Source: Klebsiella pneumoniae
GTDB lineage: Bacteria; Myxococcota_A; UBA796; GCA-2862545
Length of the DNA stretch: 34,648 nucleotides
Reading direction: 5' to 3'
NCBI GenBank assembly: GCA_945861065.1
Contig: CAMASI010000053.1
Location: forward strand, 1 to 34,648
Positions within the stretch are counted from its first letter, which is position 1. Each line of letters opens with the position of its first letter. The notes beneath the pieces are model-generated. The model saw nothing but the letters and a program-made list of their open reading frames with translations. It was not told where the DNA came from and made no database searches. Position numbers and translations under genes: made by a program. Below are positions 1 through 6,894 of this stretch, piece after piece.

Positions 1-269
1 ATCAGTGCAGGCAAGGAGGTGTCTACCGGCGCGCCCGTATCCGTGAGCGAGGCCGTCTCCTGCCCGGTCTCCCCCGTTGAGACCGTGCCCGTCGTCTCTC
101 CTACGTTCGCCGTATCCCCGGAAGAATCCGGCGTGTCCAACGTCCCTCCCGTATCGGCAGTGAGGGTGGAGACGGAGGTTGCCGTATCGGGCACAAACCG
201 GATGTCGGGCGAATTCGCCACCTCTTCCTGGCAACCCGAATGAACAACAACGGCGAACAGGAACCTCAT
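1..269 (-). CDS. Putative lipoprotein, N-terminal part (runs off the window start)
   Basis: Reading the minus strand from the ATG at 269 gives an open frame to the window edge with no stop. It starts MRFLFAVVVHSGCQEE, a short hydrophobic segment ending in a Ser-Gly-Cys that resembles a lipobox (His at -3 is atypical). About 70 residues rich in Thr, Asp, Gly and Ser follow, in the style of the stalks on the other lipoproteins here. The start lies 33 bases after the stop of the upstream lipoprotein, so the two are probably cotranscribed. The functional domain lies outside the window and its role cannot be stated. Confidence 0.6.
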   Translation of the reverse strand, partial: MRFLFAVVVHSGCQEEVANSPDIRFVPDTATSVSTLTADTGGTLDTPDSSGDTANVGETTGTVSTGETGQETASLTDTGAPVDTSLPAL

Positions 270-302
270 GGTGTCGCTACGTCCATGAACCAACTCTACA
301 CG

Positions 303-944
303 TCAATAACAGGTCACCACGTCGAGAGGATCGAGTGCAGCAACGCGCAACATCGTGTCGCTCACTGCAGCGCCTGTCTCCAGCTCCACCACGTCCATCT
401 GGATCGTGAGCGCCTGACCCTCGAGGTCACAAATCACTTGCTCGAAGCCACCCACGGGCGGCGAATAGTCCAGCAACGGGGCCCGAAGTCCCCATGTCGC
501 GCCGACACAAGTCGCCGAATCGTACTCTACCAACTCAAGGTATACAGGGCCTGTGCTCCCGGCGAGCTGATTGCCCGCTGCGTCCCACACGGTCGCGTGC
601 ACCGACACGAACGGCGTGGGACTCCGGATGATGGCCGCAACGTAGATATACCAGACGCCCCGCTCGCCATTCGCCAACGTGATTGGGTCGCCTGTGTTGA
701 TGGCCCGGAAGGTCGTCCCGAAATCACCTGTCCCAAGCTCGACGACCGCGATGGGCATCAGGCACGGATCAGTAATCGATTCAGTGCTGGTATCCGCGCT
801 CCCATCAGCTTCGGCGATGGGCCCGGCGCTCAGGCCGCTATCGCCGGGCTCTTTGACGGATCCGCAGCCAACCGTCAATGCCAACAGCCACCCAATATTG
901 CACCTCTGAATGCTTCCTCCAACTACCGTAACCAACGCTTCCAC
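303..944 (-). CDS. Predicted lipoprotein of unknown function
   Basis: About 213 residues. The N-terminus carries a hydrophobic segment (IGWLLALTVGC) with a plausible lipobox, then a short acidic/Ser/Thr linker. The rest is a beta-rich domain with four cysteines (in TDPC, SATCVG, QVICD and the C-terminal VTCY), suggesting a disulfide-stabilised exported fold. I recognise no family. The start is uncertain. The GTG at 944 is used here, but a strong purine-rich GGAGGA (915-920) sits just before an ATT codon at 911 that would give a perfect short signal MQRCNIGWLLALTVGC. The frame stays open far upstream to 1406, but that part is proline/arginine-rich and looks non-coding. It probably forms a transcription unit with the lipoprotein that follows 33 bases downstream. 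Confidence 0.6.
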   Translation of the reverse strand: MEALVTVVGGSIQRCNIGWLLALTVGCGSVKEPGDSGLSAGPIAEADGSADTSTESITDPCLMPIAVVELGTGDFGTTFRAINTGDPITLANGERGVWYIYVAAIIRSPTPFVSVHATVWDAAGNQLAGSTGPVYLELVEYDSATCVGATWGLRAPLLDYSPPVGGFEQVICDLEGQALTIQMDVVELETGAAVSDTMLRVAALDPLDVVTCY

Positions 945-1306
945 GTATCTCAACCGTGGTCTTGACGCATCGCCAGGCCCAAAATGGCCATCAATTACAG
1001 GTCGCGACGGGGCGCGATTGCCAAAAGAGCGAAGCATAGGGCATACCAAACCGTCACGCAAAGCCGCAGCCGACTCCGCGACATTGTCGACGAACTCGGG
1101 CGCGCCGGACGTTGCCGCGGCCGCAGGAAGCGTTCGCGCAGGCCACGGAGCCGGGCCGCGTGGCCCGCCGACGGCCATTGGGCACTTGGTGCCAACGGCT
1201 ACCAACGGGTTTGGATCACACCCGTACGATCCTCCACCACGTGGAGGATTATCCGCCACGCACCCGAGGATGATCTCCCGGTTACCGCGACCCTCCCAGG
1301 CGGCAG
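945..1306. other. Intergenic region between divergent genes, no convincing gene
   Basis: This 362-base stretch separates the divergent lipoprotein (minus) and rbgA/ylqF (plus). Open frames here are antisense or out-of-frame extensions with biased composition, and I do not support any as a gene. The part from 1152 to 1249 holds a run of inverted repeats listed separately. Promoters for both genes must lie here, but I could not identify a convincing -35/-10 pair. Confidence 0.5.
1152..1249 (+). ncRNA. Run of four consecutive hairpins upstream of rbgA (candidate structured leader)
   Basis: Four inverted repeats lie end to end: CGGGCC/GGCCCG (1152-1167, loop of 4), GGCAC/GTGCC (1181-1193, loop of 3), ACGGGT/ACCCGT (1205-1225, loop of 9), and ATCCTCCAC/GTGGAGGAT (1229-1249, a perfect 9-bp stem with a 3-base loop). 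The last is 57 bases before the rbgA start codon. The short stems alone would be expected by chance in GC-rich DNA. The 9-bp stem and the regular succession are what make it worth noting. No run of T follows, so it is not a classical intrinsic terminator. It may be a structured 5-prime leader, a small RNA, or an operator. Confidence 0.3.
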
Positions 1307-2194
1307 ATGCCCATTCATTGGTTCCCCGGCCACATGGCCACCGCGCGCAGGGACATCCGGACCGCGATGCCCACCGTGGACCTCGTGCTGGAGGTGCTGG
1401 ACGCACGCATCCCGTTCAGCAGTGAGAACCCGCTCGTCGCCGAGTTCCGTGGTGCCAAGCCTAACATTCAGGTCCTCAACAAGTGCGATCTTGCCGACCC
1501 CGTCACCACGATCGAGTGGCTCGCAGCGATCCGGGCGAGACCTGGCATGCACGCCATAGCGCACCACCGCAAACAGGTCGGACTCCGCGAGGCCGTGATG
1601 AAGCTCGTGAAGTCCTCAGTCCGCCACGACCGTGGTGGCCCTGCTGTGGCCATGGTTCTCGGCATCCCAAACGTGGGCAAGTCGACGTTGATCAACGCAC
1701 TCGCTGGCCGCGCCATCGCCAAGGCCGCCAACAGGCCCGCCATCACGCAGATTCAACAGCGGATTCAGGTCGGGCCGGACCTCATTCTGGTGGACACGCC
1801 CGGGTTTCTGTGGCCCAAGCTGACGCCCGAGGAGGTTGGCTACCGCTTAGCCGTGACCGGCGCGCTGTCGGACCGCGTCGTGGACTTCGAGGACCTCGCG
1901 GCGTTCGCAGCCCGCTTCCTGCTGGCGCGCTACCCAGATCCGGTCGTCGCCTGCTATGGGCTAGACCAAGTGCCGTCCGATGACATCGCGCTCATTGACG
2001 CCATCGGTCGGCGTCTCGGCTACCTCGCCAAAGGCGGTGTCGTGAACAGGGCCAAAGCTTCGCATCGGCTCATTCTGGACGTTCGGGCCGCGTGTTTTGG
2101 ACCCATTAGTTTCGAGACCCCCGACGATTGCCAGGTCAACCCGGATCACGGGAATGGCACGGGGGCCGCAAATGTCATGCGAACGCCCGAGTAG
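1307..2194 (+). CDS. ylqF: Ribosome biogenesis GTPase YlqF/RbgA
   Basis: 295 residues, normal for this circularly permuted GTPase that acts in late assembly of the large ribosomal subunit. The motif order is the permuted one: G4 NKCD at residues 58-61 comes first, then the P-loop GIPNVGKST at 119-127, the G2 threonine in PAIT near 147, and G3 DTPG at 163-166. The N-terminus WFPGHM is the classic family opening, which supports the ATG at 1307. The C-terminal domain carries the conserved GGVVN and ISFETP stretches. About 20 extra residues follow ISFETP, and these overlap the end of the convergent rluA by 49 bases. This suggests a recent 3-prime extension. It is likely monocistronic and may be controlled by the structured region upstream. 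Confidence 0.93.
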   Translation: MPIHWFPGHMATARRDIRTAMPTVDLVLEVLDARIPFSSENPLVAEFRGAKPNIQVLNKCDLADPVTTIEWLAAIRARPGMHAIAHHRKQVGLREAVMKLVKSSVRHDRGGPAVAMVLGIPNVGKSTLINALAGRAIAKAANRPAITQIQQRIQVGPDLILVDTPGFLWPKLTPEEVGYRLAVTGALSDRVVDFEDLAAFAARFLLARYPDPVVACYGLDQVPSDDIALIDAIGRRLGYLAKGGVVNRAKASHRLILDVRAACFGPISFETPDDCQVNPDHGNGTGAANVMRTPE

Positions 2195-2760
2195 GGGTGA
2201 CTCAGCGTGAGTTCCGCTGCGTGCAGCAACAACCGAGGCGCTGCCGCGACGATGGCCTCCGAGCCATAGAATCGGTCGCCGAGAATCGGATGTCCGATGC
2301 CCAACAGGTGCAGCCGAAGTTGGTGCGAGCGCCCTGTCTTCGGGCGCAGCTGAACCAGCGAGGTCCCGTCCTCATCGCGCGACAACACACGAAACTCCGT
2401 GACGGCCGCGCGCCCACCCGCATCGATTCGCGAGCGAGGCATGCCCTCCACGATCGACAGCGCGAAATCGATCGTCCCGGCGTCCGGCTGAACATGGCCC
2501 GCGACCCGCGCCAAATAAACCTTGTCGACCAGGCGCTCCCGAAACTGTCGGTGCAACTCCGCTTCTGATTTCCGACGGAGCGCAATCACGAGCAGGCCCG
2601 ACGTATCCATGTCCAAACGGTGCGCGGCGTAGGCAGCCGGGTACCGCGCCGCCACGCGCGTCAGGGCGCTGTCCACCTTGTCCGGGCCACGACCGGGTAC
2701 GGAGAGCAGGCCCGATGGCTTGTCCAACACGACGAAATCGCGGTCCGCATAGATTTCCAC
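2146..2760 (-). CDS. rluA: RluA-family 23S rRNA/tRNA pseudouridine synthase
   Basis: About 204 residues. RluA isomerises uridine to pseudouridine in 23S rRNA and in the anticodon arm of some tRNAs. The catalytic motif HRLDMDTSG has its aspartate near residue 50. Other family landmarks are LDKPSGLLSVPG near the N-terminus, the RQFRER stretch, TGRSHQLRLH, and GHPILGDRFYG. The close match to E. coli RluA around SVPGR and GHPILGDRFY favours the short RluA type over RluC or RluD, as does the absence of an S4 domain. The GTG at 2760 is chosen because homology starts a few residues inside it; the frame extends to 2820 without family similarity. Its last 49 bases overlap the end of the convergent GTPase gene. 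Confidence 0.88.
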   Translation of the reverse strand: MEIYADRDFVVLDKPSGLLSVPGRGPDKVDSALTRVAARYPAAYAAHRLDMDTSGLLVIALRRKSEAELHRQFRERLVDKVYLARVAGHVQPDAGTIDFALSIVEGMPRSRIDAGGRAAVTEFRVLSRDEDGTSLVQLRPKTGRSHQLRLHLLGIGHPILGDRFYGSEAIVAAAPRLLLHAAELTLSHPYSGVRMTFAAPVPFP

Positions 2761-2862
2761 CCGGAAGCAACCCCGTACCTGAGCTATAGCCACGGCCTCC
2801 GCCCCTCGACAGGGACGCACAGCTGGGGGCGCCCGTTAGCGAAGCGCCCAAGAGGAGTCTCG

Positions 2863-4017
2863 ATGAACTTTCATCCCATACGGGTGTCCGTCCTCCTGCT
2901 AGCAGCCTGTGGCCCAGACACGCCGGCCAACGAGCCGAACGCCACAGACACGCCCCCGGACTTACCAACGACCCCTCCCGACACGGACCCGACGGACACG
3001 GACCCGACGGACACGGACCCGACGGACACCGGACCCACGATCCCGCCGCCGTCGGCGTGCAGCAACGACCTCGACGACGATTCCGACGGCTGGATCGATG
3101 ATTCCGACCCGGGATGTACGAACGACGCCGACGACGACGAGGGCGGATTTGACCCCACGTACGAATGCAACGACGGCCTCGACAACGACGCAGACGGTCT
3201 CACCGATGCGACGGACCCGAACTGCGGCACTGCCAAGGAGGGCGAACCGGCCCCTCTGGTTGTCGGCAGCATGCGCCTGTTGCCGATCGCCGCTGGGACC
3301 TTTGAGATGGGATGCACCCCAGAACAAGAGGCCACCGGGGTCTGTGACCTCAACGAGTTTCCAGTCCACACCGTCACGTTCGCCCACGACTTGTGGATGG
3401 CAGAAACGGAAATGACCCAGGGGCAATACGTCGCGCTCACCGGCGTGAACCCAGCCTCTCATTACAGCTGTGACAGCTGCCCCGTCGAAAGAACCAATTG
3501 GCATGAGGCGGTTGCATATTGCAATGCGCTATCGCTGTCCGAAGGCCTCGCACTCTGCTACGATTGCGCTGGCCCCACCTGCGTCGCAGTCGCCGACCTT
3601 ACGACTTGCGCCGGGTATCGTTTGCCCACCGAGGCGGAATGGGAGTTCGCCGCGCGTTGTGGCGACGCATTCGTCTACGCAGGGTCCGACGATGCCGACG
3701 CCGTCGCTTGGACCGAAGTTACGGCCGCTGGCCAGACCCACAAAGTGGCGCAGAAAACGCCGAACCGATGCGGACTTTACGACATGTCCGGAAACGTGTC
3801 CGAATGGACCAACGACTACATGAGCGATGAATACGAATCCGGCGCGCTGGTGGACCCCTTAGGGGCATTGTCGGGCTACAACCGCGCCCATCGCGGCGGG
3901 AGTTACATTTTCGACCCTACCAACGCTCGTGTGGCCGTCCGGGGCGCCGCGGGCCCTTTCTTCACTTACGACAGCTTGGGTTTCCGCGTGGTCCGGACAA
4001 TTCCGCAGGCGGAATAG
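2863..4017 (+). CDS. Lipoprotein with formylglycine-generating-enzyme-like (SUMF1) domain
   Basis: 384 residues. The ATG at 2863 has a good ribosome site (AGAGGAG) six bases upstream. A lipobox LLAAC (Cys16) is followed by a Pro/Thr/Asp stalk with repeated TDPTD units. Residues about 66-121 hold two cysteine-bounded, Asp-rich motifs (CSNDLDDDSDG, CNDGLDNDADG) that look like small calcium-binding repeats. From about residue 135 to the end is a sulfatase-modifying-factor domain: AGTFEMGC, YRLPTEAEWEFAAR, GLYDMSGNVSEW, RGGSY, and LGFRVVRT. I see no cysteine pair in the RGGSY to GFRVV region, where true formylglycine-generating enzymes keep their active-site cysteines. It is therefore more likely a non-catalytic or differently acting member at the cell surface. 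Confidence 0.88.
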   Translation: MNFHPIRVSVLLLAACGPDTPANEPNATDTPPDLPTTPPDTDPTDTDPTDTDPTDTGPTIPPPSACSNDLDDDSDGWIDDSDPGCTNDADDDEGGFDPTYECNDGLDNDADGLTDATDPNCGTAKEGEPAPLVVGSMRLLPIAAGTFEMGCTPEQEATGVCDLNEFPVHTVTFAHDLWMAETEMTQGQYVALTGVNPASHYSCDSCPVERTNWHEAVAYCNALSLSEGLALCYDCAGPTCVAVADLTTCAGYRLPTEAEWEFAARCGDAFVYAGSDDADAVAWTEVTAAGQTHKVAQKTPNRCGLYDMSGNVSEWTNDYMSDEYESGALVDPLGALSGYNRAHRGGSYIFDPTNARVAVRGAAGPFFTYDSLGFRVVRTIPQAE

Positions 4018-4198
4018 GGGCCCGCGCAAAAATAAGTTGCTGCATCGAGGGCTCGATGGCGCCCGCCGCGCAAGGCGCGGGGTGCAGCCGAACCGAGGAG
4101 TACGTGGCGTACTTCGCAGGTTCGGCGGGGCCCCCGCAACGCAGCGCCGCGGGATGCCGGCGAGTCCGAATGCGCAAGTTATTTTTGCGGGGGGCCCC
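4017..4198. repeat. 182-bp nested inverted-repeat element between convergent genes
   Basis: The outer arms are GGGGCCC plus GCAAAAATAAGTTGC (4017-4040) and the inverted counterpart GCAAGTTATTTTTGC plus GGGGCCCC (4174-4198). The 15-base core matches 14 of 15. Inside are a perfect hairpin CATCGAG/CTCGATG (4043-4058) and a nested stem, GCCGAACC/GGTTCGGC enclosing AGTACG/CGTACT (4087-4126). The element begins on the last base of one stop codon and ends three bases before the other, so it fills the whole gap. It could be a bidirectional terminator (A and T runs occur in the arms), a MITE/REP-like mobile repeat, or a structured RNA. Confidence 0.6.
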
Positions 4199-4201
4199 TT
4201 A

Positions 4202-5938
4202 TCAACCTGCAAAGACCCAGCCCAACAGCGACTCTGTGACCTGCCCCTCGCAACCCGAGTCCGGGCTGATGAAGTGGTCTCCATCTGTAATGCACCGGTA
4301 AAGGGGAATTGTTCCCGCAGTTGGATCCGGCCACGTCCACCCCACGGGACCGAGCGGCTCTTGGCCCTCGCAACTCGGATCCGTCGTCAGCATATCGCCG
4401 TCGCCCACCAGGCATTCATACAGGAGGGACCCCCCCACAATCAAATCCCGTGACAAAAGGTAGGTGGATTCGGACGAGAACCCAGGCGGCGCCAACCGGG
4501 TAGACGACCAGTGTCCCCGCGCCGGTGAATAAGAACGGGTCAAACGCGTGAACGGAATGTCTTCGAAACCGCAGGAGAGCAGGCCGACATCCCACCGGTT
4601 CGCCAACGCCCAGGTGGCCCACGACGGCCTCGCTGAACCGTCTAGCCGACGCAAACCCAACAGCAGGCCCCCTTCTGCGGCGTTGTCCACCATTCGGTGG
4701 TAAATGTGATTTTCAATTCCAGGAGTACCGAGAATATTGCGAAAAGAATCGCACAGGGCAGCGTCCTGGGCGGCCTCGTCTCCGCCATGCAGGCCTGATT
4801 CCGTAAGGTGGATCGACAATGCCGCCGGATGCCCTGGGTATTGTTGCGCAATCCACCCGGAGAGCACGCCTACGCTGCCGTAGGTGACCTTTCCCTCGTC
4901 GCGGTAATCGTCGGCCGAGAACACCGTCGAGAACAGATTGGGCGCATAAGGATGATGGGCGATTCTCCAGACTCGATCCCCGAGAAGGGGAACGAGCGTG
5001 GTCAGGAATGTCTGCCCGCCCACCAGCGGGTGTAAGTCTGCCGGAAGGTCCCATTGTTCGTCGAAATGGTGTTCCAGGGAAATGTAGGCCCGCGCTTCGG
5101 GTTGGGCCGCCACAATGGCGTCGAAGGCTTGGTTGTACACGTCGGCGTAGGCGGTAGCCCAAGCGCCGACGTCGCAAGCGCCGAGCCCCTCCCCGCAGCC
5201 GATGTCAAACCAGCTATTCGAATTCACTTCGTTCTGGATCACGAAATCTGCAATTCGACCGCGGCCATTGAGTCCATTGTACCGCTCGGCGATCATCCCG
5301 ACAAAGCGCGCGTAGTCAAAAGCGTTTTCCGGCGCGCAAAAGATTTCGTACCCGGCGGCGAGCGGGGAACAGGGGCTCACGGCCGCCCACGCCGGCGTGC
5401 CGTAGACAATGGCGGTGACGAGCAGCCCGCGAGCGTGCCAATCGGCGATCGCGTCGTCGGTTGCGACGTCCGTCGTGAAACAGTGGCCGTCGTAGTCGAC
5501 CTGGGTCAGCGGGTCGCAGGGGGGTGCGACGACGGTGGGCTCCCACGCGGCCCACACCAGGTTCATCCCCACCCCACCGGCCAGATTTCCAGAGATCTCG
5601 TCCTTGTCGGCCCAGAAATCGGGTTGGATCGCCTTGAGTTGGTAGGCGGATCGGACCGGATATCCGGCGACCTCGCCGCCAGGTGTTGTACCGCCCGTCG
5701 TGGTCCCGCCGGTCGTGGTACCGCCGGTCGTGGTACCGCCCGTGGTTGTGCCCGTCGGCGTCGTACCCGTCGGCGTTGGTTCGGGCGGCGTGGTCTCCTC
5801 GGGAACGGTCCCGCCCCCGGGCTCCGTCGGCAACGTTGGGATGGAACCGCCAGACGTGCCATCGGGCGGTTCGCTGAACGGTCCCGAGGGCAACGGACCG
5901 GCGCAGGCTCCAAGGACTGTCCACACGAAACACCGCAT
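4202..5938 (-). CDS. DUF5722-type TIM-barrel glycosidase-like lipoprotein
   Basis: 578 residues. A signal ending in the lipobox LGAC (Cys12) leads into a Pro/Thr/Gly linker (about residues 20-90) with repeated TTGG units. Residues about 95-450 resemble the DUF5722 family, related to clan-A glycoside hydrolases. The landmarks are FVIQNEVNSNSWFD with candidate acid/base Glu237, AYISLEHHFDEQWD, IAHHPYAPNLF, and IHLTESGLH with candidate nucleophile Glu380, followed by HRMVDNAAEGGLLLGL. The C-terminus (about 470-578) has two copies of a small module with the pattern LYxC..GDxxxxxDxxCEGQ..LGW, probably a beta-rich accessory or binding unit. The gene converges on the SUMF1-like gene across the inverted-repeat element. 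Carbohydrate cleavage is inferred from the two glutamates; the substrate is unknown. Confidence 0.78.
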   Translation of the reverse strand: MRCFVWTVLGACAGPLPSGPFSEPPDGTSGGSIPTLPTEPGGGTVPEETTPPEPTPTGTTPTGTTTGGTTTGGTTTGGTTTGGTTPGGEVAGYPVRSAYQLKAIQPDFWADKDEISGNLAGGVGMNLVWAAWEPTVVAPPCDPLTQVDYDGHCFTTDVATDDAIADWHARGLLVTAIVYGTPAWAAVSPCSPLAAGYEIFCAPENAFDYARFVGMIAERYNGLNGRGRIADFVIQNEVNSNSWFDIGCGEGLGACDVGAWATAYADVYNQAFDAIVAAQPEARAYISLEHHFDEQWDLPADLHPLVGGQTFLTTLVPLLGDRVWRIAHHPYAPNLFSTVFSADDYRDEGKVTYGSVGVLSGWIAQQYPGHPAALSIHLTESGLHGGDEAAQDAALCDSFRNILGTPGIENHIYHRMVDNAAEGGLLLGLRRLDGSARPSWATWALANRWDVGLLSCGFEDIPFTRLTRSYSPARGHWSSTRLAPPGFSSESTYLLSRDLIVGGSLLYECLVGDGDMLTTDPSCEGQEPLGPVGWTWPDPTAGTIPLYRCITDGDHFISPDSGCEGQVTESLLGWVFAG

Positions 5939-6111
5939 GTCGAGGGGCTATCAGGCTGCGCCCGTCGTGGTTAGCCGCCGAACATGCTTGCAGAGCTCGA
6001 TCCATCCCGTGGTGTCGCAACCCCACCGTCTGCTTGCCCCACTTGCCACGCTGCCCTCGAAACTCGTTTGGGGCATTGGCTTAGCCAAACCTGTTCTATT
6101 GCCGGAGTATT

Positions 6112-6891
6112 GTGACCGCCAGGCCCACGAAATCCCCTGCCCGCAAACCCGTCGCCCGCCTTAGCCTGGCGGAGGTGATGTCGATCCTCGAACAATCCGG
6201 GTCGGAACAAACGCGAAAGACCTACACCCGGCACGGGGCATTGGGACCGATGTTCGGGGTGAGCTTTGCGACGCTGAAAGTGATGTACAAGCGCATCAAG
6301 GTCGATCATGAACTGGCGCTCGCGTTGTGGGACACCGGGAATTTGGATGCGCGCAACCTCGCCGTGAAGATCGTCGACCCCTTGCTCTTGACGGCGTCCG
6401 AGTTGGACAGCTGGGCGGCGGTCTACACGCCGCGCCCATGTGGGGGCTACGTCGCCAACGTCGCGCAAGAGGGGCCGCATGCCCAAAGCCGTTCGGACGC
6501 GTGGTTGGCGAGCGCAGACCAGACGCTTCGGACCACGGGTTGGGCACTGGTCAGCGTCAGGGCAATGCGAGACGAGTCCACCTCGGACGCCTGGTTTGCA
6601 GCGCGGCTCGAAGCCATCGAACGCACCCTCCAGGCCGCCCCGAATAGGGAGCGTGAGGCGATGCTCCACGCATTGATCGCCATCGGATGCCGGAGCCCGG
6701 CACTACGAGCCTCCGTGAGTGCGGCCTCGACACGAATCGGCCCCGTGTACATCGACCAAGGAGACACGGCGTGTGGCACGCCCGAGGTGTTGCCCACCCT
6801 AGAAAAGACCTGGACACATGCAGCAGCCAAGGGATTTGTTTCGCCGGCCGCACAGGAGCGCTCCCGCGAGTTCGCGCGCTTGCGATGCTGA
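6112..6891 (+). CDS. DNA alkylation repeat protein (AlkD-like)
   Basis: 259 residues, all-helical in appearance, without signal peptide. The segment GPMFGVSFATLKVMYKRIK followed by HELALALWDTGNLDARNLAVKIVDP is the characteristic start of the HEAT-like AlkD family, whose characterised members are DNA glycosylases that remove N3- and N7-alkylpurines. The GTG at 6112 follows GGAG at a suitable distance. A short palindrome TTGGCTTAGCCAA lies about 30 bases upstream of the start. I could not assign the catalytic Asp/Trp/Arg of AlkD with certainty, so a non-glycosylase HEAT-repeat role is possible. Its stop lies three bases from the stop of the convergent TusA/ferritin gene. Confidence 0.75.
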   Translation: MTARPTKSPARKPVARLSLAEVMSILEQSGSEQTRKTYTRHGALGPMFGVSFATLKVMYKRIKVDHELALALWDTGNLDARNLAVKIVDPLLLTASELDSWAAVYTPRPCGGYVANVAQEGPHAQSRSDAWLASADQTLRTTGWALVSVRAMRDESTSDAWFAARLEAIERTLQAAPNREREAMLHALIAIGCRSPALRASVSAASTRIGPVYIDQGDTACGTPEVLPTLEKTWTHAAAKGFVSPAAQERSREFARLRC

Positions 6892-6894
6892 GCC

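Noticed and set aside
240-965. 241-residue plus-strand frame opposite the second lipoprotein
   Set aside because: The composition is antisense-like, and the minus strand has a signal peptide and structured domain.
4017-4198. Integron attC-type recombination site
   Set aside because: The size and inverted repeats were suggestive, but the core sites RYYYAAC and GTTRRRY are not present at the ends and no cassette array or integrase is seen.
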